Assembly (NCBI GenBank): GCA_963715815.1
Contig: OY970278.1
Coordinates: forward strand, 1,116,001 to 1,180,000
Source of the DNA: JAFAMS01 sp963715815
GTDB lineage: Bacteria > Vulcanimicrobiota > Vulcanimicrobiia > Vulcanimicrobiales > Vulcanimicrobiaceae
Length of the DNA: 64,000 bases
Direction of reading: 5' to 3'
In this document: piece by piece, positions 43,035-51,690 of the stretch
Position numbering within the stretch: position 1 is the stretch's first letter
Layout of the letters: every line of letters begins with the position of its first letter
The notes under the pieces: model-generated
What the model saw: only the letters and a program-made list of their open reading frames with translations
The model's database searches: none
What the model was told of the DNA's origin: nothing
Made by a program: the position numbers and the translations under genes

Positions 43035-44183
43035 ATGCGCATCCTCGAAATCCGCGAGGACGTCGCCCCCATCGCGTCGTCGATCCGTAACGCATTCATC
43101 GATTTCAGTGCGATGACCGCGAGCATCGTTGCGATCGTTACCGATCAGAAGCGCGACGGGAGGCCCGTCATTGGATTCGGATTCAATTCAAACGGCCGGT
43201 ATGCGCCGCAAGGGCTCTTGCGCGAACGCTTCATTCCGCGCTTGCGCGAGTTCGGTGAAGCGGATCCCGTGCCCGCGTGGACGGCGATGATGCGCAACGA
43301 GAAGCCGGGCGGCCACGGAGAGCGTTCCGTCGCGGTCGGCGTGCTCGACATGGCGCTGTGGGATGCCCTTGCGAAAGCGGAAGGCGTTCCGCTTTGGAGA
43401 CTGCTTGCGGATCGCTACCGCAACGGCAAAGCCGAGCCGGATGCGTGGGTGTACGCCGCGGGCGGCTACTACTATCCGGGCGACGATACGAAAAGCTTGT
43501 CCGAAGAGCTGAAGCGATATCTCGATCTTGGCTACGATACGGTGAAGATGAAGATCGGTGGTGCGAATCTCGCAACCGATCTGCGCCGGATCGAAGCTGC
43601 GCTCGGCGTCGTCGGCGAAGGCCGGCGTTTGTGCGTCGACGTCAACGGTCGCTTCGATCTTACCGAGGCGCTCGAATATGCGGCTGCAATCGAACCACTC
43701 GGACTGCGTTGGTACGAAGAGCCGCTCGATCCGCTCGACTATGCGACGCACGAGACGCTCGCGCAGCGTTATTCTGGTGCGATTGCGACCGGCGAGAATT
43801 TGTTTTCAATGCAAGACGCGCGCAATCTGATTCGGCACGCCGGCTTGCGAGCAGATCGCGACGTGCTGCAATTCGATCCTGCGCTTTCTTACGGACTGGT
43901 CGAATATTTGCGTACGCTCGAGATGCTCGAAGCGCACGGCTGGTCGCGCACGCGTTGCGTACCGCACGGCGGACATCAATTCGCGCTCAATATTGCCGTT
44001 GGACTCGGCCTGGGCGGCAACGAATCGTATCCGCAAGTGTTCGCGCCGTTCGGCGGCTTTGCGGATAATTATCCCGTTCGGAGCGGACGCGTCAAGCTAC
44101 CCGATCGTCCCGGAATCGGTTTCGAAGAAAAACGCGAGCTTTATGCGGTGCTGAAGAGGCTCGTCCCCGACCTTATACCGTAG
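43035..44183 (+). CDS. tarD: D-tartrate dehydratase-like enolase-superfamily enzyme
   Basis: The 382-residue protein closely matches characterised D-tartrate dehydratase in wording: IRNAFIDFSAMTAS, GFGFNSNGRYAPQGLLRERF, NEKPGGHGERSVAVG and WVYAAGGYYYPG. Catalytic positions fall at a constant offset of 11 from that enzyme: Lys173 in VKMKIGG, metal ligands Asp202, Glu228 and Glu254, and His311 in VPHGGHQ. It would dehydrate D-tartrate to oxaloacetate in the cytoplasm. No tartrate transporter or regulator is adjacent. Confidence 0.88.
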   Translation: MRILEIREDVAPIASSIRNAFIDFSAMTASIVAIVTDQKRDGRPVIGFGFNSNGRYAPQGLLRERFIPRLREFGEADPVPAWTAMMRNEKPGGHGERSVAVGVLDMALWDALAKAEGVPLWRLLADRYRNGKAEPDAWVYAAGGYYYPGDDTKSLSEELKRYLDLGYDTVKMKIGGANLATDLRRIEAALGVVGEGRRLCVDVNGRFDLTEALEYAAAIEPLGLRWYEEPLDPLDYATHETLAQRYSGAIATGENLFSMQDARNLIRHAGLRADRDVLQFDPALSYGLVEYLRTLEMLEAHGWSRTRCVPHGGHQFALNIAVGLGLGGNESYPQVFAPFGGFADNYPVRSGRVKLPDRPGIGFEEKRELYAVLKRLVPDLIP

Positions 44184-45087
44184 CCGGCGCCGTTTCGACG
44201 TTCTCGAAGAAATATTTAGGCGGCTGCGGGCCCCACACGAAAAGCGCGTGTTCGTCCGGCACGTTGCGGCTTTCCCAAGCGCAGCCTTTGGGGATGTAGT
44301 CGATGTCGCAAAAATATTCGGCGAAGCTGCCCCACGGATCGCGAATGTAATGGAAGAAATTCGATCCGATGTAGTGACGTCCGAAGCCCCAGCCTTCTTG
44401 ATGGCCCTTGCCGCGCATGAACATCGCGCCGATGCCGATCTCGTCAACGCTGCCGACTTCAAAGCTTGCGTGATGAAAACCGGGATGTCCGGATTTTCCG
44501 AAGGCGAGCACGTGATGATCGCTGCCGTGCGGTGTGTGCATGAATGCAACGACGTCGCCGGAACGATCCGAGAGGCGCAGGCCGAGGAAGCGTTCGTAGA
44601 ACGCGACTTGACCGAGAACGTCAGGTGAGAAGAGCAGCGTATGTCCCAGTCGTCGCGGCGTTGCGCGCAGCGGTCCATCCGGAGCCGCACGCTCGCCCTC
44701 GCCAACGAGACGGACGTCCATCTGCGATTTGCCTTGCGGCGCACGCCGGCGTGTGACCGCCAGCTCGACGAGATTGCCGTCGGGGTCCTGGAACCAGAGC
44801 CCGTCGCTCTCGTACTCGCGAGGCGCATCGACCAGTTTTATGCCTCCCGCTTCGAGCCGGTCGCGGAACGCGTTGCGTTCGCTTCCCTCGATCCCGAACG
44901 TCAGATGGTGCAGATGCTTAGTGGCACCTTCATAGAGGAAGCCGGCCACACCGTTGTCCGTCTCCAGCCTGAGCGCGTTGCCGTTTGCCGACGTGCGCAG
45001 GCCGAAATTCGAATAGAAGTCGGCGCCCGCTTGCGGTTCGGGGATTGTAAGCGCAAAATGGTCGAGCGAGTGGACGGCAGGATCCAT
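44173..45087 (-). CDS. extradiol ring-cleavage dioxygenase-like VOC protein
   Basis: The product is 304 residues with two VOC modules, as in type I extradiol dioxygenases. The C-terminal module keeps the Fe ligands: His in RLGHTLLFSPD, His in FHHASFEVGS and Glu in DPWGSFAEYF. It probably cleaves a catechol-type ring, although related enzymes accept other substrates. The ATG at 45087 begins the first module (HSLDHFALTIPEP); an ATG at 45123 adds 12 residues without family similarity and would leave only 2 bases to the divergent Gre-like gene. The 3' end overlaps the tarD gene by 11 bases. Confidence 0.83.
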   Translation of the reverse strand: MDPAVHSLDHFALTIPEPQAGADFYSNFGLRTSANGNALRLETDNGVAGFLYEGATKHLHHLTFGIEGSERNAFRDRLEAGGIKLVDAPREYESDGLWFQDPDGNLVELAVTRRRAPQGKSQMDVRLVGEGERAAPDGPLRATPRRLGHTLLFSPDVLGQVAFYERFLGLRLSDRSGDVVAFMHTPHGSDHHVLAFGKSGHPGFHHASFEVGSVDEIGIGAMFMRGKGHQEGWGFGRHYIGSNFFHYIRDPWGSFAEYFCDIDYIPKGCAWESRNVPDEHALFVWGPQPPKYFFENVETAPATV

Positions 45088-45125
45088 GATGAGTGGTTCT
45101 TGGCCCCCTCGGGAAAGACCCACGA

Positions 45126-45557
45126 ATGAGCCGCGCCTTCATGAAAGAGCTCGAGGACGCGCCGGAACCCAAAATTGTTTCCGGCCCGCGGGAGCATTCG
45201 ATGACTCCCGGTGGCATGCGTGCGCTTGAAAAGAAGCTCAAAGCGACGAAGGACGACGAAACGCGGCGCTCGTTGCAAGACGAGCTCGATTCGGCCGTCG
45301 TCGTCGGACCACCAGACGATCGCAGCGTCGTCGCCTTCGGCGCCGCTGTAACGGTGCAGCCGAACGATCAAAAGGACGAACGCGTGTTCACGATCGTCGG
45401 CGAGAGCGAGATGGATGTACCGGTCGGGAAGATCACCGACGCGTCGCCGCTTGGTAAGGCGCTGCTTGGCGCGCATGTGGGCGAAGATGTTGTGTGGCAC
45501 CGGCCTGTGGGCGACGTCACTCTTCGAGTTAAGGCGATAAGCTACAAAGATCACTAG
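45126..45557 (+). CDS. GreA/GreB-family protein with shortened coiled coil
   Basis: This 143-residue protein has the Gre C-terminal FKBP-like domain: GAAVTVQPNDQKDERVFTIVG, GKITDASPLGKALLGAHVGE and DVTLRVKAISYK. It binds near the RNA polymerase secondary channel in known relatives. The N-terminal coiled coil is short, with only about 35 residues (MTPGGMRALEKKLKATKDDE) before the start of the domain, against about 75 in GreA. The GDLSENAEY acidic tip is absent. It is therefore unlikely to stimulate transcript cleavage and may act like Rnk or as a competitor. It is divergent from the dioxygenase-like gene. Confidence 0.82.
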   Translation: MSRAFMKELEDAPEPKIVSGPREHSMTPGGMRALEKKLKATKDDETRRSLQDELDSAVVVGPPDDRSVVAFGAAVTVQPNDQKDERVFTIVGESEMDVPVGKITDASPLGKALLGAHVGEDVVWHRPVGDVTLRVKAISYKDH

Positions 45558-45630
45558 TAGCGTGTGACGCAGCGCCCGCTTGCACGCTCAAAGGTTTGAC
45601 AGCAAGCGAGCGTTGGGAACATCTGTTGCG

Positions 45631-46386
45631 ATGATAAACGCGACGCAACGCCGTCTGAACGAGCTCGAATGGACCATGGCGCGCTTGTTGCGCGCGCCGC
45701 GCGAAGTGCGCCGTACCAAACGGCAATTCTACGTTGCGATGTCGACCGACGGCGGGATAACGTTCAACAACGCATACCCCGTCGACCTCAGCGTCGACGG
45801 TGTTGCGTTGATCTCGACCGAAGAGATCAAGCAGCGACGGATTCTCGTCACGATCGATCTCGACAACAAACGCATTCAAGCGCTGGCGCAGTGCGTCACC
45901 GCGCAAAAAGGTTTGCTCAAAGGAAACGTCGTCTGGCGCATCGGCGCGCGCTTCATTCAGATTGCGCGCGAAGACCGGATGCTCATCGATCGTTTCATTA
46001 AACGCTTGCCGCTTACACGGACAGAGAAGCCGCAGACCCAACATGGAATCTTCCCCGACAACGTTATGAAGAAGATCCTCGAAGAGCTCGTCGCGCTCGA
46101 GCGTCTTGCACCAATCCGTCACGGGAAACAGCCGCTCGTGAAGATGACGCACGCTGGCGTCATTCAACGCGCGAAGCAAACGATGCACAGCGTCAAGGTT
46201 GAATCGCGCATCGTACGCGAGGGGATAACGACCGTCTACACGACGCAAGTCTTCGTGAGCGACAGGCTTACGCGCATCGAGCTCGTGCCGATGGACAACG
46301 GCCGGCCCGAGCTGATCGTCCCGACGTCACTGCGAAAAGCGCCAGTAGCCTCAAAACTACCCTGGCAGCGCCTCTTCGCGTCCTAG
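45631..46386 (+). CDS. PilZ-domain-like protein
   Basis: The 251-residue protein from the ATG at 45631 has basic residues followed by a beta-barrel-like region: REVRRTKRQFYVAMS, then YPVDLSVDGVALIS with the DxSxxG element of PilZ c-di-GMP binding domains. The C-terminal half (about residues 130-250) is not recognisable, but it is basic and beta-rich. A TTG at 45580 could add 17 residues of low similarity. It may link c-di-GMP to surface behaviour. The gene ends just before the tRNA-Ser promoter region. Confidence 0.62.
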   Translation: MINATQRRLNELEWTMARLLRAPREVRRTKRQFYVAMSTDGGITFNNAYPVDLSVDGVALISTEEIKQRRILVTIDLDNKRIQALAQCVTAQKGLLKGNVVWRIGARFIQIAREDRMLIDRFIKRLPLTRTEKPQTQHGIFPDNVMKKILEELVALERLAPIRHGKQPLVKMTHAGVIQRAKQTMHSVKVESRIVREGITTVYTTQVFVSDRLTRIELVPMDNGRPELIVPTSLRKAPVASKLPWQRLFAS

Positions 46387-46401
46387 CTTGCACCCGTCCA
46401 G

Positions 46402-46407
46402 TACAAT
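46402..46407 (+). promoter_or_regulatory. -10 box of the tRNA-Ser gene
   Basis: TACAAT lies 7 bases before the mature tRNA 5' end, at the usual place for a -10 box. A -35 with normal spacing would fall inside the end of the upstream coding sequence and is not well conserved. Confidence 0.45.
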
Positions 46408-46414
46408 GGACGGC

Positions 46415-46501
46415 GGAGAGGTGGCAGAGCGGTTGATTGCAGCGGTCTTGAAAACCGCCGGACCAGAAATGGCCCCGGGAGTTCGAATCTCCCCCTCTCC
46501 G
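46415..46501 (+). tRNA. tRNA-Ser (anticodon UGA)
   Basis: The acceptor stem pairs GGAGAGG (46415-46421) with CCTCTCC (46494-46500), with discriminator G at 46501. The anticodon stem is GCGGT/ACCGC around loop CTTGAAA, giving anticodon TGA. A long variable arm of about 18 bases, the class II feature of tRNA-Ser, follows. The T arm is GGGAG-TTCGAAT-CTCCC. CCA is not encoded, so it is added enzymatically. It stands alone between a PilZ gene and a convergent permease gene. Confidence 0.96.
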
Positions 46502-46517
46502 AGGTCGCCCTTTTGAG

Positions 46518-47864
46518 CTACGCTCCCAACCACACGAATCGCGCGATAAGCAACGCAGCGACCAAATACAGCAGCACATTCACGCTCTTCCCGCGACCGC
46601 TTAGGAGCATGATCGCAGCGTAGCTGATCACGCCGAAGCTGACGCCGTTCGCGATCGAGAACGTCAGCGGCATCGTGATGATCGTCAGGAACGCTGGGAT
46701 CGACGCTGCCGGGTCGTCCCAAGCGATACGCGCGAGGCCTTCGAACATCAGCGCGCCGACGACGATGAGTGCGGGTGCGGTCGCGGCGGCCGGAATCGCG
46801 GATGCGATCGGCCAGAACACCATTGAGAGGACGAAGAGCATGGCAACAGTCACGGCCGTGAGCCCGGTGCGTCCACCCTCACCGATGCCGCTGGCGCTCT
46901 CGATGTACGCCGTCGTCGTGCTCGTGCCGAGCGCAGCACCGGCCATCGCCGCGATACCGTCGCAGGCAAACGTGCGGCGAGCGCGCGGCATGTCGCCTTC
47001 CGGCGTCATAACGCCGGCTCTCCCGGCAAGCGCGACGAGCGTTCCGGTCGCGTCGAAGAAATCGACGAAGAAGAACGTGAACACGACGGCCACGACGCCG
47101 AGGCCGAGTGCGGCCTGAATGTCGAGCGCGCCGATCAAACCCTGCGGCACGACCGGCAGTGCCACGAAGCCGTTTTGAAATCCGGCGAAAGGAACGAGCG
47201 TGTCATGCGCGCCCGTATAGACCGGCGCGTGCGTGACGATCGCGAGCACGGTCGTTATCAAGATTCCGATCAGGATCGCGCCGGGGACGCGCAGCACGAA
47301 TAGTACGGATGTCAGAATAAAACCGAAGATCGCGAGCAGCGCCGGCGCCGCGAGTATGGGTCCCGCGCTGACGAACGTGGCCGGATTCGGGACGACGAGT
47401 CCGGCGTTTTTCAGCCCAAGAAATGCCAAGAAGACGCCGATCCCCGCCGTCAACGCGAATTTCAGGTCGCGCGGAATTGCGGCGACGATCGCCTGACGTG
47501 CACCGATGACGGACAAAACCACGAAACATGCACCCGAAATGAAGACGGCACCAAGCGCGGTTTGCCACGGAATATGCTGACCGAGCACGACCGTGTACGC
47601 GAAGTACGCGTTGAGGCCCATCCCTGGCGCCTGCGCAAACGGATAGCGCGCGACGAGTCCCATCAAGAGCGAGCCGATTGCCGCGGCGAGCGCCGTGACG
47701 ACGAGCAGCTTTGCGAAGCCGTTCGGTATCACAATCGCGTTGCCGAGCACGGCCGGATTCACGAGGAGGACGTACGACATCGTCAAGAACGTCGTCAGCC
47801 CAGCACGCAGCTCGCGCGGAATCGTCGAGCCCGCGGACGTAATTCCGAAATACCGGTCGATCAT
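46518..47864 (-). CDS. AzgA/NCS2-type purine permease
   Basis: This 448-residue permease has about 13 hydrophobic segments. Signatures are TTFLTMSYVLLVNPAVLG near residue 24, APGMGLNAYFAYTVV near residue 78, FFFVDFFDATGTLVALA near residue 265 and the conserved STTTAYIESASGIGEGGRTG near residue 310. These match the AzgA-like NCS2 branch, which takes up hypoxanthine, guanine or adenine with protons. The gene is on the minus strand; its 3' end is 16 bases beyond the tRNA gene, so the two converge. Confidence 0.9.
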   Translation of the reverse strand: MIDRYFGITSAGSTIPRELRAGLTTFLTMSYVLLVNPAVLGNAIVIPNGFAKLLVVTALAAAIGSLLMGLVARYPFAQAPGMGLNAYFAYTVVLGQHIPWQTALGAVFISGACFVVLSVIGARQAIVAAIPRDLKFALTAGIGVFLAFLGLKNAGLVVPNPATFVSAGPILAAPALLAIFGFILTSVLFVLRVPGAILIGILITTVLAIVTHAPVYTGAHDTLVPFAGFQNGFVALPVVPQGLIGALDIQAALGLGVVAVVFTFFFVDFFDATGTLVALAGRAGVMTPEGDMPRARRTFACDGIAAMAGAALGTSTTTAYIESASGIGEGGRTGLTAVTVAMLFVLSMVFWPIASAIPAAATAPALIVVGALMFEGLARIAWDDPAASIPAFLTIITMPLTFSIANGVSFGVISYAAIMLLSGRGKSVNVLLYLVAALLIARFVWLGA

Positions 47865-47932
47865 TCGAGCGCTACGTGCTGCACACGCTTCCTTGCTCCT
47901 TCAAATTTACTCGTAATGGGAAAGAAGTGCGT

Positions 47933-48259
47933 ATGAGAGCTACTTGGAAACCATACGAACGTCACGGCCGTCTGACGAAGCAAAGCGATCTTCCCGACAG
48001 CGTGTTCGCGTTCCCAAAGCAACGCAAAGAGCCGTTGACCGATGCGCGTCACGTGCGGAATGCGGTTGCGCGATTCGATCAAGTTGAGGGTGTAAGCAAA
48101 GCCGATCGTGAGCTTGCCTTCGCCAACATCAAACGCGCCGCGCGATACTACGATATCGATCTCTCCGAAGATTCGGCCAAAGATCTCCCATCACGTCCGC
48201 AGCGCGGACGCAAGAAAGCCGCGAAGAAAGCCGCCGCGACCCGAAAGAAGCGCCGCTAA
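47933..48259 (+). CDS. small basic protein, DUF6582-like
   Basis: The product is 108 residues from the ATG at 47933; a GTG at 47876 in frame adds 19 residues that do not look conserved. The body ERHGRLTKQSDLPDSVFAF followed by DARHVRNAVARFDQVEG matches a small family found in phage and bacterial genomes, where the DARHVRNAIARF element often occurs in prohead-protease-associated or uncharacterised proteins. The C-terminal tail is made of lysine, arginine and alanine (KKAAKKAAATRKKRR) and could bind nucleic acid. The stop overlaps the convergent tsaC stop by 4 bases. Its job is unknown. Confidence 0.7.
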   Translation: MRATWKPYERHGRLTKQSDLPDSVFAFPKQRKEPLTDARHVRNAVARFDQVEGVSKADRELAFANIKRAARYYDIDLSEDSAKDLPSRPQRGRKKAAKKAAATRKKRR

Positions 48260-49158
48260 GGTTTCGGAGAGGCTGCGCGGTGCAGGCGGTCGCGCAGCGC
48301 GGTACCGAGACCTTCGTTCGCGGGAAGCACGACGACGATTGCGTCGGCGCCCTCGCGATCGGCCGCGCGCAAGCGTTCGTACAACTCACGCGCAAATGCA
48401 GTGACTTCGCTCGACCGGATTACGCCGACGAGCATTCCTTCGGATTGCAGCGCGATCGCCAGACCCTCCGCGGCCTCGTCGCTTTCGACGAGCTCAACGC
48501 GTGCCCGCGGTGCGTAATGTGAAGCGAGACTTCCGGGAACGCGCACCTCGCTGCCACCTTCGCGGATCGGCACACCGAGCGCCTCGGACAGCGCTTCGCG
48601 CGTAACTCCGCCGGGACGCAAGACCGTGGGCTCGCCGTGCGTGAGATCGACGATCGTCGACTCGACACCGATCGTTGCCGGTCCACCGTCGACGATGAAG
48701 TCGACCGCGTCACCGAGATCGGCCACGACGTGCTCGGCGCGCGTCGCGCTGACCGAGCCAAAGCGATTTGCCGACGGCGCCACCACACCGCCGCCGAACG
48801 CGCGCAGAATCTCTTGCGCAATCGGATGCGAGGGTGCACGCAATGCAACGGTGTCTTGAGCGCCCGTGACGAGATCGCTCGCACGCTTCGTGCGCGGCAG
48901 CACGAGCGTGAGCGGTCCGGGCCAAAACTGTTGCGCCAGTGCGTAGGCGTTTTCGGGCACGTCGCGTGCCCATTGCTCGATCTGCGATGCATCGGCGAGG
49001 TGCACGATCACGGGATGTCCGATCGGACGTCCTTTGATCTCGAAGACGCGCAGCACGGCCTTCTCATTTTCCGCGTCAGCGCCCAAGCCGTAAACCGTCT
49101 CCGTCGGAAACGCGACGACGCCGCCTTCGCGCAACACCGCGACGGCGCGTTCAACCAA
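48256..49158 (-). CDS. tsaC: L-threonylcarbamoyladenylate synthase (Sua5 type)
   Basis: This enzyme makes threonylcarbamoyl-AMP from threonine, bicarbonate and ATP, for t6A at position 37 of ANN-decoding tRNAs. The 300-residue protein has the YrdC domain (GGVVAFPTETVYGLGADA, KGRPIGHPVIVHL, VVAPSANRFGSVSAT, GVESTIVDLTHGEP). A C-terminal Sua5 domain starts near residue 210 after SLASHYAPRARVEL. It begins with TTG at 49158, overlapping the serS stop by 8 bases, so it follows serS on one transcript. Both products serve translation. Confidence 0.92.
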   Translation of the reverse strand: MVERAVAVLREGGVVAFPTETVYGLGADAENEKAVLRVFEIKGRPIGHPVIVHLADASQIEQWARDVPENAYALAQQFWPGPLTLVLPRTKRASDLVTGAQDTVALRAPSHPIAQEILRAFGGGVVAPSANRFGSVSATRAEHVVADLGDAVDFIVDGGPATIGVESTIVDLTHGEPTVLRPGGVTREALSEALGVPIREGGSEVRVPGSLASHYAPRARVELVESDEAAEGLAIALQSEGMLVGVIRSSEVTAFARELYERLRAADREGADAIVVVLPANEGLGTALRDRLHRAASPKP

Positions 49159-50416
49159 TCGTTTTGAAGCCCGTGTACTTCACCAGGGCGCCTGGGACGC
49201 GAATCGTTCCGTCGGCTTGTTGATAATTTTCGAGAATTGCGAGCAGCGTGCGTCCGACCGCAAGTCCGGAACCGTTGAGCGTGTACACGAATTCCGGCTT
49301 GGCCTTTGCATCGCGGCGAAAACGAATATTCGAGCGCCGCGCTTGAAAATCGGTGCACAACGAACAGGAGCTGATCTCGCGATACATGCTTTGCGACGGG
49401 ACCCAGACTTCGAGGTCGTAGGTCTTTGCAGCGTTGAATCCGGTGTCGCCCGCGCACAACAACATCACGCGATGCGGCAATTCGAGCTCTTGCAAGAGCG
49501 CTTCCGCATCAGCGGTGAGACGTTCGAGATTTTCGAGTCCGTCTTCGGGCGTACAAAGCCGCACGAGCTCGACCTTCTCGAACTGGTGCAGCCGGACCAT
49601 GCCGCGCGTATCTTTTCCGGCTGCGCCTGCCTCTTTGCGAAAGCACGGGGAGTACGCAGTATATCGTGCCGGCAACTGTTCGATTGAAAGAATCTCGTCG
49701 CGATGAAACGCCGTGAGCGGCACTTCCGAGGTTGGAATCAAGAATAAATCCGCGTCCGGATCGCTGAACATCGCGTCCGCGAATTTCGAAAGTTGTCCGG
49801 TCGACCACATCGTGTCGCGTGAGACGAGAAAGGGAGGCGCGATCTCGGTGTAGCCCGCGCTCGCGGCGCGATCGAGAAAGAAATTCACCAGCGCGCGCGA
49901 GAGCTGTGCGCCCTTGCCGCGCAGCGCGACGAAGCGGCTTCCCGAAAGCTTTGCGGCGCGTTCGAAGTCGAGAATTTCGAGCGCTTCACCCAGCTCGTAG
50001 TGCGGCTTCGGGTCGAATGAAAAGTCCGCGGGCTTGCCCCAGCTGCGCACCAAGAGGTTGTCATCGGAGCCGGTACCGTCTGGGATGCTCGGGTCGGCCA
50101 GGTTCGGGACGTCTGCGAGCAGCTCGTTCAGGCGTTCCTCGAGAAGCGGTACGCGCGTGTTTGCCTCTGCGATTCGTTCATCGAGCGCCGCAATCTCAGG
50201 CCGCAGGCGCCCTGCTTCGGCCGCGCGATCTGAGGCGCGCGAAATCTGCTGCGTGAGTCCGTTTTTCTCGGCCTTCAGGCGTTCGGCGTCTGTTAGCGCA
50301 GCGCGCCGCTCTACGTCCAGCGCGAGCACGCGATCGACGAAGGAGGCGTCTCCCTTCCGCGCCGCTGCACGGCGGACGCCTTCAGGGTCGCGACGGATAA
50401 GAGCGATATCGAGCAG
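49151..50416 (-). CDS. serS: seryl-tRNA synthetase (CTG start)
   Basis: SerS charges tRNA-Ser with serine. The protein is 421 residues from CTG at 50416. The N-terminal coiled coil starts with LDIALIRRDPEGVRRAAAR, the classical MLDI..IR start, and is lost if the first standard start (GTG at 50329) is used. Upstream of the CTG the frame reaches a TAG without ATG, GTG or TTG. Class II motifs are present: motif 2 in YSPCFRKEAGAAGKDTRGM near residue 262 and motif 3 in NGSGLAVGRTLLAILENYQ near residue 385. It is coupled to tsaC downstream and divergent from moeA with 12 bases between starts. Confidence 0.93.
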   Translation of the reverse strand: MLDIALIRRDPEGVRRAAARKGDASFVDRVLALDVERRAALTDAERLKAEKNGLTQQISRASDRAAEAGRLRPEIAALDERIAEANTRVPLLEERLNELLADVPNLADPSIPDGTGSDDNLLVRSWGKPADFSFDPKPHYELGEALEILDFERAAKLSGSRFVALRGKGAQLSRALVNFFLDRAASAGYTEIAPPFLVSRDTMWSTGQLSKFADAMFSDPDADLFLIPTSEVPLTAFHRDEILSIEQLPARYTAYSPCFRKEAGAAGKDTRGMVRLHQFEKVELVRLCTPEDGLENLERLTADAEALLQELELPHRVMLLCAGDTGFNAAKTYDLEVWVPSQSMYREISSCSLCTDFQARRSNIRFRRDAKAKPEFVYTLNGSGLAVGRTLLAILENYQQADGTIRVPGALVKYTGFKTIG

Positions 50417-50428
50417 AACCGGCCCGTT

Positions 50429-51685
50429 ATGCGTGCACCAGGAGCGCTCCTACCCGGACAAACCTTCGATCCGTCATCCTTGCTCGCGCCTGCGCAAGCA
50501 ATTCTAGCCTACCGTGCGCGCGTCGCGCTCGAGCCTCTGGGAGTCGAGCGCGTACCTCTGGACGCCTCATTCGGCCGGATCCTGGCGCAAGACGCCACAG
50601 CCGACCACCAATATCCCGCGCACGCCCGTTCGACCATGGACGGCTTTGCCGTGCGTTCCGCGGACGGAATTGGTGAACGGCAGATCGTCGGCGAGATTCG
50701 TATGGGCCACGCTCCTCCGGGTCCGCTTGGGGCCGGCGAGACGATGCGCATTCCAACCGGCGGCGCGCTCCCCGACGGAGCGGATGCCGTCATTCCGGTT
50801 GAAGACACGGAAGAACGCGACGGCGTGATGCTGCCGCGCGAGATGCCCGTCCCGAACGACGCGATCACGCCGGCGGGCGAAGATATGGAACCCGGCGACG
50901 TCGTGCTAACCGCCGGGCGGCGCATCGACGGAGCCTCGATGAGTGTTCTTGCGACACTCGGTTTCAGCCAGGTTCCGGTCTTCGTCCGGCCGCGCTTTGC
51001 AATTATCTCGACCGGCGACGAGCTCGTCGATCCGGCGCAACAACCCGGCGTGGGACAAGTGCGCGATTCGAATCGTTACGCGTTAGCCGGCGCGTTGCGT
51101 GAGCTCGGTGCTGAGCCGATTCACATACCGCGTGCAACGGACGACCCAGGACAAACCGAAGCGGCAATTCGACGCGGGCTCGAGGTTGCAGACGGCGTTC
51201 TCTTGACGGGAGGCTCGTCCGTTGGCGTTCGCGATTTGGTTCCGCGCGTTGTCGATAGCTTGGGTGAACCCGGCGTCGTTGTGCACGGTTTGCGCGTGCG
51301 TCCCGGTAAACCGACAGTGCTCGGCGCTATTGGTGCCAAGCCGGTGATCGGTCTTCCCGGAAATCCGACGTCTGCCATGATGATCTTCCGAACGATTGCG
51401 ACCCCGATTTTGCGCGGAATGACGGGCGAGGTGCTGCGCCCGTCGGCGACCCCGTTTGCGCGCGCCGGAAGCGATTTCAAAGGAAGAGCGGGCTGGACGT
51501 GGTTCGTCCCCGTCGTCGTTACGGCCGAAGGTCCGAATCGCGTCGCCTCGACGCTTGGCATACATTCTTCGCACACCAGCTTGCTCGCGCGGGCGAACGG
51601 ATTCGTCGTGCTCTCGGAAGATCGTCCGATCGTTGCCAAAGGCGAGCAAATTGAGGTGCATACTCTCAGCGGCGGGGAAATCTAA
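50429..51685 (+). CDS. moeA: molybdopterin molybdotransferase
   Basis: MoeA inserts molybdate into adenylylated molybdopterin. The 418-residue protein has the domain order of the family: PAHARSTMDGFAVRS near residue 70, RIPTGGALPDGADAVIPVED near residue 108, RPRFAIISTGDELVDP near residue 190 and the MPT-binding VGQVRDSNRYAL and LTGGSSVGVRDLV. GLPGNPTSAMMIF is near residue 310. The ATG at 50429 starts inside a divergent gap of only 12 bases; TTG at 50480 is an alternative that would leave a normal regulatory gap. A palindrome GGAGCGCTCC lies at 50441-50450. Confidence 0.9.
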   Translation: MRAPGALLPGQTFDPSSLLAPAQAILAYRARVALEPLGVERVPLDASFGRILAQDATADHQYPAHARSTMDGFAVRSADGIGERQIVGEIRMGHAPPGPLGAGETMRIPTGGALPDGADAVIPVEDTEERDGVMLPREMPVPNDAITPAGEDMEPGDVVLTAGRRIDGASMSVLATLGFSQVPVFVRPRFAIISTGDELVDPAQQPGVGQVRDSNRYALAGALRELGAEPIHIPRATDDPGQTEAAIRRGLEVADGVLLTGGSSVGVRDLVPRVVDSLGEPGVVVHGLRVRPGKPTVLGAIGAKPVIGLPGNPTSAMMIFRTIATPILRGMTGEVLRPSATPFARAGSDFKGRAGWTWFVPVVVTAEGPNRVASTLGIHSSHTSLLARANGFVVLSEDRPIVAKGEQIEVHTLSGGEI

Positions 51686-51690
51686 TTCAT

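Noticed and set aside
46388..46393. TTGCAC as -35 box for the tRNA-Ser gene
   Set aside because: Only 8 bases from the TACAAT box, far too close for a sigma-70 promoter.
47933..48259. Prophage remnant suggested by the small DUF6582-like gene
   Set aside because: No other phage gene, integrase or attachment repeat is present nearby.
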